NCBI RefSeq assembly: GCF_029714325.1
Contig: NZ_CP121666.1
Coordinates: 3,596,001 to 3,660,000 of the forward strand
From: Bradyrhizobium sp. CB1717
Lineage (GTDB): Bacteria > Pseudomonadota > Alphaproteobacteria > Rhizobiales > Xanthobacteraceae
Length of the DNA stretch: 64,000 bases
Direction of reading: 5' to 3'
Within the stretch, counting starts at the first letter, position 1; each line of letters opens with the position of its first letter. The notes beneath the pieces were generated by a model. The model did not search any database, had not been told where the DNA came from, and saw only the letters and a program-made list of their open reading frames with translations. A program made the position numbers and the translations under genes. Of this stretch, positions 44,006 through 54,243 are shown piece after piece.

Positions 44006-44716
44006 TCAGTGGCCGGCGCTCTGGCCGCCGTCGACATGCAGGATCTCGCCGGTGACGAAGGAGGCACGTTCGAGATAGAGCACGGCATCGACGATGTCGG
44101 ACATCTCGCCCATGTGGCCCAGGGGATGCATCGCGCCGTACTGCGCATGCGTCGCGACGGCGTGCATCGGCGACTTGATGATGCCGGGCGACACAGCATT
44201 TACGCGGATGCCGCGCCTGGCGTATTCGATCGCGAGCGATTTGGTCGCGGAGTTCAGCCCGCCCTTGCTCAGCGAGGCCAGTACCGAGGGCACGTTCGAA
44301 TTGGCGTGGTCGACCAGTGTGGTCGTGATCTGGACCACGTGGCCGGATCCCTGCTTCTCCATCTCGGCAATGGCGAGCTGCGTGATGTTGAAGAAGCCCG
44401 CGACGTTGGTGCCCATCACCGCCGCATAATCTTCGGCCGTGTACTGCGTGAAGGGCTTGGCGACGAAGATGCCGGCATTGTTGACCAGCGTGTCGACGCG
44501 GCCGAAGCGGGCGATCGCCTGCGACACCACGCGCTCGGCGGTGGACCGGTCGGCGATGTCGCCCGCGACGGCGAGGACGTCATCGTCGCCCGACGGCTTG
44601 ATGGAGCGCGCCGTTGCGACGACACGATAGTTGCGATCGCGAAAACCCTGCACCAGGGCGGCGCCGATACCCTGTGATGCACCGGTGATGATGGCGACTT
44701 TCTGCTCGATACCCAT
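44006..44716 (-). CDS. SDR-family oxidoreductase
   Basis: This 236-aa classical SDR has TGASQGIGAAL near residue 14, NNAGIF near 80, Ser about 132 and the expected downstream lysine; the catalytic tyrosine is not in a plain YxxxK: the local sequence is ASLSKGGLNSATK, so Tyr appears replaced by Leu or Ser. That could mean an altered or lost activity. The C-terminal HVDGGQSAGH is standard. First gene of the minus-strand unit under a divergent LysR regulator. Confidence 0.85.
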   Translation of the reverse strand: MGIEQKVAIITGASQGIGAALVQGFRDRNYRVVATARSIKPSGDDDVLAVAGDIADRSTAERVVSQAIARFGRVDTLVNNAGIFVAKPFTQYTAEDYAAVMGTNVAGFFNITQLAIAEMEKQGSGHVVQITTTLVDHANSNVPSVLASLSKGGLNSATKSLAIEYARRGIRVNAVSPGIIKSPMHAVATHAQYGAMHPLGHMGEMSDIVDAVLYLERASFVTGEILHVDGGQSAGH

Positions 44717-44929
44717 GACGGACTCCTCTTTTTGGCTTGAAGACCTGCGCCAGCAGCCGCTGGCTTGCCCGCTGAGGTACGCTGCGGCGGCTTGCTTGCG
44801 AATATCCGCTGCCCGGCAGACACTCTTTCGCGGCGCGAACGAATGCCGGATCGTCGCCCGGTGGCGGTTGTCGCGACCGCAGCGAACGCCTAGCCTGCAG
44901 CTGAAATCTCGGGGGACGGCGGGACGCGC

Positions 44930-45853
44930 ATGGATCGTCTGGATGCGATGAACGTGTTTGTGCTTGCGGTGGACGAAGGAAGCCTCGCCGCCGCAGGCCG
45001 CAAGCTTGGCCGCTCACCCGCGGCGGTGAGCCGCGCCATCGCCTTCCTGGAGGAGCGCGTCGGTGCCGAGCTGCTGCACCGGACGACACGCTCGATCAAG
45101 CTGAGCGAGGAGGGCGAGCGCTATGTCGCGATCTGCCGCCGCGTGCTCACCGAGCTCGAGGAAGCCGAGGACATCGCGGCCGGACCGCGCACGGCGCCGC
45201 GTGGTCTGCTCACGATCACTGCTCCGGTGGTGTCGGGCGAGATGGTGCTGCGGCCGATCCTCGACGCATTCCTCGATGCCTATCCGACCGTATCGGCAAA
45301 ACTGCTGCTGTTCGACCGTGCGGTCAATCTGATCGAGGAGGGCGTCGACGTCGCGCTTCGCATCGGTCCGCTGGCGGATTCGGCGATGGTGGCGATGCGG
45401 GTCGGCGGGATCAGCCGTGTCGTGGTGGCTGCTCCCCGCTACCTGAAACAGCATCCGCGCATCACCGAGCCGGGCGATCTCGCAAAACACCAGATCGTCG
45501 CGATGGCGCATCTGCCCAATTCCTGGACCTTTGCGCCGCAGGCGGGCTCGTCGGCGCCGCGAACCGTGCAGTTCACCCCGCGGCTCGTCGTCAACAGCAC
45601 CTACGCGGCGGTGGCCTCCGCTGTGGCCGGGCGCGGCGTGGCGCGGATGTATTCGTACCAGGTGGCCGAGCAGGTCGGGCGCGGCGAGCTCGAGATCGTG
45701 CTGGCAGACGATGAGGATCCGGAGATGCCCGCGCATCTGATCTGCCCGCAGGGCCGGCTCTCGGTTCCCAAGGTGCGGGCCTTTACCGACTTCGCCGTGC
45801 CCCGGCTGAAGAAGCAGTTTGCGCTGCTGAAGAACAGCATCAAGGCGCGCTGA
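44930..45853 (+). CDS. LysR-family transcriptional regulator
   Basis: This 307-aa regulator has an N-terminal winged helix (AMNVFVLAVDEGSLAAAGRKL, SPAAVSRAIAFLEERVGAELL) and a periplasmic-binding-like effector domain (PRGLLTITAPVVSGEMVLRPIL, later SRVVVAAPRYLKQHP). It belongs to the DsdC/CrgA-like subgroup that often controls adjacent SDR or efflux genes. It is divergent from the SDR-tautomerase-MFS unit with 213 bp between, the usual arrangement for a LysR protein regulating the neighbour. Confidence 0.92.
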   Translation: MDRLDAMNVFVLAVDEGSLAAAGRKLGRSPAAVSRAIAFLEERVGAELLHRTTRSIKLSEEGERYVAICRRVLTELEEAEDIAAGPRTAPRGLLTITAPVVSGEMVLRPILDAFLDAYPTVSAKLLLFDRAVNLIEEGVDVALRIGPLADSAMVAMRVGGISRVVVAAPRYLKQHPRITEPGDLAKHQIVAMAHLPNSWTFAPQAGSSAPRTVQFTPRLVVNSTYAAVASAVAGRGVARMYSYQVAEQVGRGELEIVLADDEDPEMPAHLICPQGRLSVPKVRAFTDFAVPRLKKQFALLKNSIKAR

Positions 45854-46000
45854 GCCGCTTCGCGCCGGCCGCAATGCGTTGTTTTGCGTATACGGCGGGC
45901 CGGCTGAATCGGCGATGGTTCCCAAACGGTTAACGCGCGTTTAACGGATGAGTCCTAGCCTGTCTCGGCCGGGGTTACTCGCAAGGCCGAGGTGAGCCCA

Positions 46001-46156
46001 ATGGAAGCCCAGAAGATTGCAGTCGACGCCGTCGTCGCGCTGACCGACTGCGACCGCGATGCCGTGATCGCGTTCATCCGCCGGCTCTACCTCGCCGGCG
46101 TCACCGACCCCAAGCGGCTGACCTTCAAGGGTCTCCAGGCGCTGTCGCGGGCCTGA
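46001..46156 (+). CDS. Small conserved-looking ORF, 51 aa
   Basis: This is an ORF of 51 codons plus stop, too short for routine calling. It starts ATG behind GAGGTGAG (8 nt). The protein (MEAQKIAVDAVVALTDCDRD, then an amphipathic helix with IRRLYLAG, ending KGLQALSRA) is soluble and helical with no known motif. It follows the LysR gene in the same direction by 147 bp and precedes lpxO. The good ribosome site and alphaproteobacterial codon use support it; function is unknown. Confidence 0.5.
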   Translation: MEAQKIAVDAVVALTDCDRDAVIAFIRRLYLAGVTDPKRLTFKGLQALSRA

Positions 46157-46301
46157 TTCGGTTCGTTTCGGCCGGTTTAGCCCCAAATTCCGTTCCCTTG
46201 CTCTCTCCGGCGTGATTGCAACCCACCGGTGAATATCTTGCTGCTCGCGCCGGGTCGGAGTAGATGACGTCCCCGGCTGGGTCACTTGGGAAACTGGGGA
46301 A

Positions 46302-47231
46302 ATGCTGAAACAGCTTTTTGCACCGCAACTCGTCATTTTATATGTGCTTGCGGCCTCGACGATCTACGTTCACTTCCGCGGCAAGCAGCGGCTGCGCTTC
46401 GCGCGCCAGCTTGGCGATCACTCGACCTATCTCGCGCCGTACAACGTGCTGATGTACGCCGGCTCGGCGGTGCCGAACAAGCCGGTGATCTCGGTCGATC
46501 AGTTTCCGGAGCTCAAGCCCCTCAGCGAGAACTGGGAGACGATCCGCGACGAGGCCGTGCGCCTGTTCGACGAAGGTTTTATCCGCGCGGCAGCCAAGAA
46601 CAACGACTGGGGCTTCTACTCGTTCTTCAAGAGCGGCTGGAAACGCTTTTACCTGAAATGGTACGATGACTTCCTGCCGTCGGCGAACACGCTGTGCCCG
46701 AAGACGGTGGAGCTGCTCAAGTCGATCCCGAGCGTGCACGGCGCGATGTTCGCGATGCTGCCGCCGGGCGGCAAGTTAGGGGCGCACCGCGATCCCTTCG
46801 CCGGTTCGCTGCGCTATCACCTCGGCCTCGTCACGCCGAACTCGAACAAGTGCCGGATCCTGGTCGATGGTGTCGAGTGCGTCTGGCGCGACGGCGAAGC
46901 CTTCATGTTCGACGAGACCTTCATCCACAGCGCCGAGAATGCCACCGACGTCAACCGCATCATCCTGTTCTGCGACGTCGAGCGCCCGATGAAGTTCGGC
47001 TTCATGACCGCGATCAATCGCTGGGTCAGCCATCACATCGTCAAGGCGTCGGCGACCCAGAACGTCGAGGGCGAGAATGTCGGCGTGCTCAACAAGGTGT
47101 TCGGCAAGCTCTACGAGATCCATCTCGCCAGCCGCAAGGTCAAGGAGTGGAACCGCAACGTCTACTACACGCTGAAATATTCGCTGACGGCGCTGATCCT
47201 CGGCCTCATCGTGCTGTCGGCGCTGCGGTAG
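46302..47231 (+). CDS. lpxO: Aspartyl/asparaginyl beta-hydroxylase family, LpxO-like lipid A hydroxylase
   Basis: This 309-aa protein is an Fe(II)/2-oxoglutarate dioxygenase of the LpxO type. It has an N-terminal membrane segment (LFAPQLVILYVLAASTIYVHF), the iron triad His162 and Asp164 in GAHRDPF and His209 in FIHSAEN, the 2-oxoglutarate arginine later in the chain, and a C-terminal membrane anchor (LTALILGLIVLSAL). LpxO hydroxylates the 2-position of the secondary fatty acid on lipid A. The length and two membrane anchors fit. It stands alone among lipid-related genes here. Confidence 0.88.
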   Translation: MLKQLFAPQLVILYVLAASTIYVHFRGKQRLRFARQLGDHSTYLAPYNVLMYAGSAVPNKPVISVDQFPELKPLSENWETIRDEAVRLFDEGFIRAAAKNNDWGFYSFFKSGWKRFYLKWYDDFLPSANTLCPKTVELLKSIPSVHGAMFAMLPPGGKLGAHRDPFAGSLRYHLGLVTPNSNKCRILVDGVECVWRDGEAFMFDETFIHSAENATDVNRIILFCDVERPMKFGFMTAINRWVSHHIVKASATQNVEGENVGVLNKVFGKLYEIHLASRKVKEWNRNVYYTLKYSLTALILGLIVLSALR

Positions 47232-47239
47232 GCCGAGGT

Positions 47240-47308
47240 GCGTAGGGTGGATTAGCGACTTGCCCGTCTTAGAGCGAAGAGCGAAGGCGGAAACTAATCC
47301 GCCTTGCG
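47240..47308. repeat. Palindromic intergenic repeat of the GGTGGATTAG type
   Basis: Left GTAGGGTGGATTAG and right CTAATCCGCC are inverted with a loop of about 40 nt. A similar core is frequent in Bradyrhizobium intergenic DNA, as I recall it. It lies between convergent lpxO and TauE/SafE genes. Confidence 0.65.
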
Positions 47309-47318
47309 ATTCCTGCCT

Positions 47319-48044
47319 TCATCTCGCAGCGAAGGCTACGAGTTGAACGCCGGCGGACCCAAGGACCGCGGCGAGAATGTAACGCGTTGCTGTTTGCGAG
47401 AGCCAACGCAGACCAATCGTAGTGCCGACCATTGCGCCCGCGAGGGCACCCAAGGCGTATAGCCAGGTCTGGGTTGATGGCATTTGTCCCGCATGGAGCG
47501 TGCCAAGCAAACCCACAGCGGAATTCCCCAGGATGAACGGTGCGGAGAGCGCCGCAGTCTGTTTGGGTGAGGCCCAGCGCATTCCAACCAGGATGGGTGC
47601 GAGGAAAACACCGCCGCCGACGCCGGTGAGCCCGGAGACGAGGCCGACTCCCGCGCCCGTGGATATCGCAGCCCAGAGGGGAGTAATACGATCCGGAGCA
47701 TCGCCATTGCTCCGTCCGATTATCAGGACGCCAGCGGCAAGTATGAGCACGAGCCCCGTGACCGTGTGATAGATGTCTTCGGCCAGAACAATGGATGCGC
47801 CGGCCAGCGTGGTCGGCAGTGAGGCGATCAGCAGCGGCTTCAGCTTTGCCCAATCGATATGGCTGCCGCGATTGAAGAGCCACGTGGAATAGGTTGCCGC
47901 AGCGATGTTCAGTAACAGAGCCGTTGGCCGCATCTCGTTTGCTGGAAACGAGGCAAATGCCATCAAGGCGAGAAATGCCGTTCCTCCAGCCTGACCTACC
48001 GTCGCATAGAGAAGCGAAACAACAGCAAACCACGCAGTCAGCAT
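47319..48044 (-). CDS. TauE/SafE-family (DUF81) sulfite/anion exporter-like permease
   Basis: This 241-aa integral membrane protein has about seven hydrophobic segments with the internal two-fold repeat of the family: YATVGQAGGTAFLALMAF in the first half and VGLVSGLTGVGGGVFLAPIL in the second. It may export sulfite or a related organo-anion. It starts 3 nt after the Spy-like periplasmic gene, so the two are an operon. The function of this pairing could be metal- or sulphur-stress related. Confidence 0.87.
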   Translation of the reverse strand: MLTAWFAVVSLLYATVGQAGGTAFLALMAFASFPANEMRPTALLLNIAAATYSTWLFNRGSHIDWAKLKPLLIASLPTTLAGASIVLAEDIYHTVTGLVLILAAGVLIIGRSNGDAPDRITPLWAAISTGAGVGLVSGLTGVGGGVFLAPILVGMRWASPKQTAALSAPFILGNSAVGLLGTLHAGQMPSTQTWLYALGALAGAMVGTTIGLRWLSQTATRYILAAVLGSAGVQLVAFAAR

Positions 48045-48047
48045 TTT

Positions 48048-48590
48048 CTAATGATGGTGCCTGTGTCTTTCGGCGCCGTCGGCGCGCTGGTAACCTCGCA
48101 GCTCCGCGTATCGCTGCATTTGGCTCTGATCGAGCAAGGCGCTGGTCGACAGATGATATTTGAGGTGGCTTTCGCGGAGCAGTGCCTGGGTTTCTGAAAT
48201 GGCAACGAGAGCCGCCTTGAGCGACTCCGACGTCACGATGCGGGCAGAGAAGAGATGGTCCAGCTCCCTTTCTTGCTCGACAAGCTTGTTACCTAGCGGG
48301 ACCGCTTCCTGCTTCATGGCATCGAAGAGATGTTGAACCTGAATTCGCTGATCCGGCGTCAGGTCAAGGCGATCGCCGAGCTCGAGAATATGGCTCGGAC
48401 CAGGATAGCCGTTCAGTTCAGCGGCGAGCGCCAAGCCCATACCTCGCCCGGCCTTGAGGTCGTCGATCTGCTGTTGCGACAGCGCCTTGATGGGGCGCTG
48501 CTCAAGGCCGGCATAGGGCTGGCTGGATTGCGCATTGGCAGCGCTGGACGTGGCGACAAGGGTAGCCGCAAGCAGGAGAAGGCGTCTCAT
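48048..48590 (-). CDS. Spy/CpxP-like periplasmic LTXXQ-type protein with histidine-rich tail
   Basis: This 180-aa protein has a signal peptide ending ANAQ (about residue 21), then a helical domain with LDLTPDQRIQVQHLFDAM, the LTXXQ pattern of Spy/CpxP/CnrX-type stress or metal sensors. A C-terminal HRHHH may bind Ni, Cu or Zn. It is the first gene of the unit with TauE/SafE. A function in metal sensing or chaperoning is inferred. Confidence 0.82.
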   Translation of the reverse strand: MRRLLLLAATLVATSSAANAQSSQPYAGLEQRPIKALSQQQIDDLKAGRGMGLALAAELNGYPGPSHILELGDRLDLTPDQRIQVQHLFDAMKQEAVPLGNKLVEQERELDHLFSARIVTSESLKAALVAISETQALLRESHLKYHLSTSALLDQSQMQRYAELRGYQRADGAERHRHHH

Positions 48591-48725
48591 GAGTCTGGCT
48601 CCATGAAATCAGCCCGGTTCGCTGATCAATCTGCACCGGTGCTCCCAAGGTAGATATCTTGCTGGACGGTTCGCTGCATGGCAACAAGATTGCCTTTGAT
48701 CGAGCCGCCAAACATGGAGCAGGCA

Positions 48726-49184
48726 ATGGCCCCCTTGCCACTTGCGAACACCGAGATCGCGCAGTTCTTTCGCGCGTGGCTGGACACCTTCGCGGGCTAT
48801 GTCCGCGAGGTCGACTACGCCTCGGCAAGGCCGCTTTTCCACCCTGATGTGCTCGCCTTCGGCACGCACAACGATGTCATTCCCGGTCTCGATCAATGGG
48901 TCAAGACGCAATGGGACAACGTCTGGCCGAAGACGGCCGACTTCCGTTTCGTCCTCGACCAGACCTCTGTTCTGGCATCACCCGACGGAGCGATGGCGAT
49001 CGCGATCGCGCCGTGGACGAGCACGGGCTATCATTCCGATGGCAGCGCATTTCCGCGGCCGGGCCGGGCGACGATGGTGTTTTCGAAAGATAACGATGGC
49101 TGGCTGTGCGTGCATTCGCACATGTCGCTCAATCGCGGTGTGCCGCAGGCAAGCCACGCCAATCGGCCGGTGAAGGCTTGGTAG
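48726..49184 (+). CDS. SnoaL/NTF2-like domain protein
   Basis: This 152-aa protein has an NTF2-type cone fold pattern: EIAQFFRAWLDTFAGYVREVDYASARPLFHPDVLAFG (in short pieces) with FHPDV typical, then WDNVWPKTADFRFVL and WLCVHSHMSL at the end. Members bind small hydrophobic molecules or act as isomerases or hydrolases. ATG 48726 follows GGAG at a good spacing; ATGs at 48678 and 48714 are alternatives. It is transcribed away from the Spy-like gene and ends at a bidirectional terminator. Function is unknown. Confidence 0.75.
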   Translation: MAPLPLANTEIAQFFRAWLDTFAGYVREVDYASARPLFHPDVLAFGTHNDVIPGLDQWVKTQWDNVWPKTADFRFVLDQTSVLASPDGAMAIAIAPWTSTGYHSDGSAFPRPGRATMVFSKDNDGWLCVHSHMSLNRGVPQASHANRPVKAW

Positions 49185-49192
49185 AGAATGCA

Positions 49193-49220
49193 AAAGGCCC
49201 CGGACACGTCCGGGGCCTTT
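49193..49220. terminator. Bidirectional terminator between convergent NTF2-like and FAH genes
   Basis: AAAGGCCCCGGAC-AC-GTCCGGGGCCTTT is a perfect 13-bp stem (49193-49220) with T-rich DNA on the plus strand and AAAAG on the other side. It serves both the NTF2-like gene (ends 49184) and the FAH gene (ends 49243). Confidence 0.9.
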
Positions 49221-49242
49221 CGATTTCGATATGTCGTTCAGC

Positions 49243-49944
49243 CTACTCCGGCTGGCCGATGCTGACCTTCAGCGTGCCGATGCCGTCGACGCCGCATTCG
49301 AGCTTGTCGCCAGGCTGGAGCTGCGACACGCCGGCCGGCGTGCCCGTCATGATGATGTCGCCGGCGGCGAGCTTCACCTGCTGGGAGAGCTGCCAGATGA
49401 TCTCGGGCACGTTCCAGATCATCTCGTTGAGGTCGCCCTTCTGGGCTTCCTTGCCGTTCACGGTGAGCCAGATCTTGCCAGTCGAGGGGTGGCCGATCTT
49501 CGAGGCCGGCTGCACCGCGGAGGCGGGCGCCGAGCCGTCGAACGACTTGCCGATCTCCCACGGGCGCTCCTTCTTGCGCGAGGCGATCTGCAGGTCGCGG
49601 CGGGTGAGGTCGATGCCGACGGCATAGCCGTAGACGTGGTCCAGCGCCTTCTCGGCGGGAATGTTGAGGCCGCCGCTCTTCAGCGCGACGATCAGCTCGA
49701 CCTCGTGATGCAGGTCCTTGGTCAGCGGCGGATAGGGAATGGTGGCGCCATCGGGCACCAGCATGTCGGCGTGCTTGGCGAAGAAGAACGGCGGTGCGCG
49801 CTCGTCGTTGCCCATCTCGCGGATGTGCTCGAGATAGTTGCGGCCGACGCACCAGATGCGGCGCACCGGAAAACGGCCGCTGTCCCCGACGACGGGAAGC
49901 GAAGCCTGGGGCGGAAGCGGGATGACGTAGGAGGCGGCGTTCAT
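49243..49944 (-). CDS. Fumarylacetoacetate hydrolase-family enzyme
   Basis: This 233-aa protein has the FAH core: VGRNYLEHIREMGN near residue 33, metal-binding Glu in HHEVELIV (about 80-88), VYGYAVGIDLTRRDLQ and the C-terminal GDIIMTGTPAGVSQLQPGD. Members hydrolyse or decarboxylate acylpyruvates and related keto acids (for example 2-hydroxyhepta-2,4-diene-1,7-dioate isomerase/acylpyruvase). It follows the MsbA-like gene after 35 nt in the same direction. The substrate is not evident. Confidence 0.88.
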   Translation of the reverse strand: MNAASYVIPLPPQASLPVVGDSGRFPVRRIWCVGRNYLEHIREMGNDERAPPFFFAKHADMLVPDGATIPYPPLTKDLHHEVELIVALKSGGLNIPAEKALDHVYGYAVGIDLTRRDLQIASRKKERPWEIGKSFDGSAPASAVQPASKIGHPSTGKIWLTVNGKEAQKGDLNEMIWNVPEIIWQLSQQVKLAAGDIIMTGTPAGVSQLQPGDKLECGVDGIGTLKVSIGQPE

Positions 49945-49979
49945 GAAGCGGTCTCGCTGCTCTTGAGGTGGAGGGAACT

Positions 49980-51782
<1,803 letters not shown>

Positions 51783-51844
51783 CCGTAGTCCATTGACGGC
51801 GCAGAGAAGCCTGCCCGCGCGTCAGGGATCGATGGGCCTCTGTG

Positions 51845-51884
51845 CCCGCTCAAGCGGGGTTTTTCAAGCCCAATTAAGGGCTTG
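51845..51884. repeat. Two adjacent hairpins upstream of the MsbA-like gene
   Basis: CCCGCT-CA-AGCGGG (51845-51858) is followed by GTTTTT, and CAAGCCC-AATTAA-GGGCTTG lies at 51865-51884. On the minus strand they come after the galE stop, but no T-run follows there; on the plus strand the first hairpin has a T-run. They lie between galE and the MsbA-like gene. Confidence 0.7.
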
Positions 51885-51898
51885 CGTCCGGACGGAAT

Positions 51899-52912
51899 CT
51901 AGGCCGAGACGGCCTGGCGGAGCTCGCCATGGCGCTCGCGGAACAGCTTGTCCTCCCAGGCCAGCGCATGGGCCGCGATGGTCTCGAGGTCGTCATATTG
52001 CGGCTTCCAGTCGAGCAAGCCGCGGATGCGGCTGGTGTCGGCGACCATGGTCATGATGTCGCCGGGCCGGCGCGGGGCGTACTGGACGGCGAAGCTGCGG
52101 CCCGAAACCCGGCGCACGGCGTCGATGGTTTCCAGCACCGAATAGCCGCGGCCATAGCCGCAATTCAGCGTGGTCGAGGCGCCGCCGTTGCGCAGGTAAG
52201 CGAGTGCCGAGCGATGGGCCTGCGACAGGTCCGAGACGTGTATGAAGTCGCGGATGCAGCTGCCGTCCTGGGTCGGATAGTCGGTGCCGAACACGTCGAT
52301 CTTGGCGCGCTGGCCGGTCGCGGCCTCGACCGCGATCTTGAGCAGATGCGTGGCGCCGACGGTGGCAAGCCCGATGCGCGCCTGCGGATCGGCGCCGGCG
52401 ACGTTGAAATAGCGCAGGGTGACGTACTGCATGCCGTAGGCGGCGGCGACGTCGTGCAGCATGATCTCGGTCATCAGCTTCGACGAGCCGTAAGGCGACA
52501 GCGGCCGCGTCGGCGCGTGCTCGGGCACCGGCACCTGGTCCGGATTGCCGTAGACCGCCGCGGTCGAGGAGAAGATGAAGCGGCCGATGCCGCGCTTGAC
52601 GGCGACGTTGAGCAGATTGCGCGCGGTCGTGAAGTTGTTGCGGTAGTAGCCGAGCGGATCGCGCATCGAATCCGGCACGACGACGGAGCCGGCGAAATGG
52701 ATGATGCTCTCGATGTTGTGCTGGGCGATCACGCCTTCGAGCAGGTTCTCGTCGCCGGCATCGCCAATGAACAGCGGCACGCCTTCCGGCAAATACGCGG
52801 AGAAGCCGGTGGAGAGATCGTCGATCACGACGACGTCCTCGCCGGCCTCCGCCAGCGCCAGGACCGTATGACTTCCGATATAACCGGCGCCGCCGGTGAC
52901 TAGCACAGTCAT
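51899..52912 (-). CDS. galE: UDP-glucose 4-epimerase
   Basis: This 337-aa extended SDR epimerase has the NAD motif TGGAGYIGSH (residues 6-15), Ser-Tyr-Lys in SSTAAVYG and SPYGSSKLM, and GCSCIRDFIHVSDL-type DGSCIRDFIHVSDLSQAH. It interconverts UDP-Glc and UDP-Gal, or the GlcNAc pair, for LPS and exopolysaccharide. Length is normal. It diverges from the core glycosyltransferase gene (126 bp). Confidence 0.93.
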   Translation of the reverse strand: MTVLVTGGAGYIGSHTVLALAEAGEDVVVIDDLSTGFSAYLPEGVPLFIGDAGDENLLEGVIAQHNIESIIHFAGSVVVPDSMRDPLGYYRNNFTTARNLLNVAVKRGIGRFIFSSTAAVYGNPDQVPVPEHAPTRPLSPYGSSKLMTEIMLHDVAAAYGMQYVTLRYFNVAGADPQARIGLATVGATHLLKIAVEAATGQRAKIDVFGTDYPTQDGSCIRDFIHVSDLSQAHRSALAYLRNGGASTTLNCGYGRGYSVLETIDAVRRVSGRSFAVQYAPRRPGDIMTMVADTSRIRGLLDWKPQYDDLETIAAHALAWEDKLFRERHGELRQAVSA

Positions 52913-53038
52913 GGTCTCACCCGTCCTCGATCAACGCGCAAAGCTAGCGCTTGCGTGGTGAAGAGGGGGTATCGGCGGCCCTGAACTGGTCACTATGCTT
53001 AATGTTGCGTATAGGGACCTTTCGAAACGGAGCATGAC

Positions 53039-54076
53039 GTGGCGAATTCCCAGGGCGATCTGCAAGTGATCGTGCCAAATCTGCACAGGCGCTATTCCGG
53101 GGTCACCGCGACCAACCGGATGGTGGCGCCGCGGCTGGCGAAACTGTATCGCGCCGCCTGGTTCGGCTCGGATGCGCCGGAGGGAATCGCGCGGTTGAGC
53201 GTTGCCGATCTGCTGAAACTCTGGCGGCGCAGGAGACCCCTGATCTGGCACGCGCGCCGCAACAACGAGATGATCGCGGGCGTCGTGCTGCGCGCGCTCG
53301 GCTGGCCGCTGAAGCTCGTGTTCACCTCGGCGGCGCAGCGGCATCACAGCTGGATCACGCGCTGGCTGATCCGGCGCATGGACGCGATCATCGCGACGAG
53401 TGACATCTCGGCGTCGTTCCTGAAGGTGCAGGCGACGGTGATCCCGCATGGCGTCGACACCGACGTCTACGCGTCGCCGATCGATCGCACTGCTGCCTTC
53501 GCGGAAGCCGGGCTGCCAGGCCGCTTCGCCATCGGCTGCTTCGGCCGCGTGCGTGCGCAGAAGGGTACCGACGTGTTCGTCGATGCGATGTGCCGCTTGC
53601 TGCCGCGCTATCCCGATTTCACCGCCGTCATCGTCGGGCAGGTCACGCCCGAGCAAATGCCCTTTGCCAACGACCTCAAGAAACGCATCGAAGCAGCTGG
53701 CCTGCAACCGCGCATCGTCATCACCGGCGAGCTGCCGATCGAAGCGGTGCAGCGCTGGTATCAGCGCTTGACGATCTACGCCTTCACCTCACGCAACGAG
53801 GGTTTTGGCCTGACGCTGATCGAGGCGATGGCGGCGGGCTGTGCGCTCGTCGCCGCGCGTGCCGGCGCAGCCGAGCTCGTCGTTGAGGATGGTGTCACAG
53901 GCGTGCTGATCCCGACAGGCGATGCCGATGCGCTCGCGGCAGCGCTCGAGCCGCTGATGCGCGACGTGGCTGCCGCAACCGCGATGGGCGAGCGCGGGCG
54001 GGCGCGGGTGCTCGAACGATTCAGCCTCGATGCCGAAGCGGCGCGGATCGGCGAGGTCTATCGGCCGCTGCTCTGA
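53039..54076 (+). CDS. GT4-family glycosyltransferase, LpcC-like core transferase
   Basis: This 345-aa GT-B enzyme resembles Rhizobium LpcC (core mannosyltransferase). Its N terminus is QVIVPNLHRRYSGVTATNRM; then VIPHGVDTDVYA mid-protein, CFGRVRAQKGTDVFVDAM at the start of the donor domain, and TSRNEGFGLTLIEAMAAGC with the EX7E pair of GT4. The start GTG 53039 fits the frame; an ATG at 53034 is out of frame. The sugar donor is probably GDP- or ADP/UDP-sugar, not determined. It lies between galE and waaF in an LPS core region. Confidence 0.83.
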   Translation: MANSQGDLQVIVPNLHRRYSGVTATNRMVAPRLAKLYRAAWFGSDAPEGIARLSVADLLKLWRRRRPLIWHARRNNEMIAGVVLRALGWPLKLVFTSAAQRHHSWITRWLIRRMDAIIATSDISASFLKVQATVIPHGVDTDVYASPIDRTAAFAEAGLPGRFAIGCFGRVRAQKGTDVFVDAMCRLLPRYPDFTAVIVGQVTPEQMPFANDLKKRIEAAGLQPRIVITGELPIEAVQRWYQRLTIYAFTSRNEGFGLTLIEAMAAGCALVAARAGAAELVVEDGVTGVLIPTGDADALAAALEPLMRDVAAATAMGERGRARVLERFSLDAEAARIGEVYRPLL

Positions 54077-54243
54077 GCCGCCGCAAACAAAAATTGTGAA
54101 AACAACCCCATGCACAGTAGCCGGTGACAGTGAAATCAATGGCTTGGCGGCCGATTCGATCAACTGCTGATTTTACGAAATCGATTTGACCCGTCGGGCA
54201 AAACAGTGGCAAGATGTCACCATAGGCGCGAGCCTCGGCGGCC

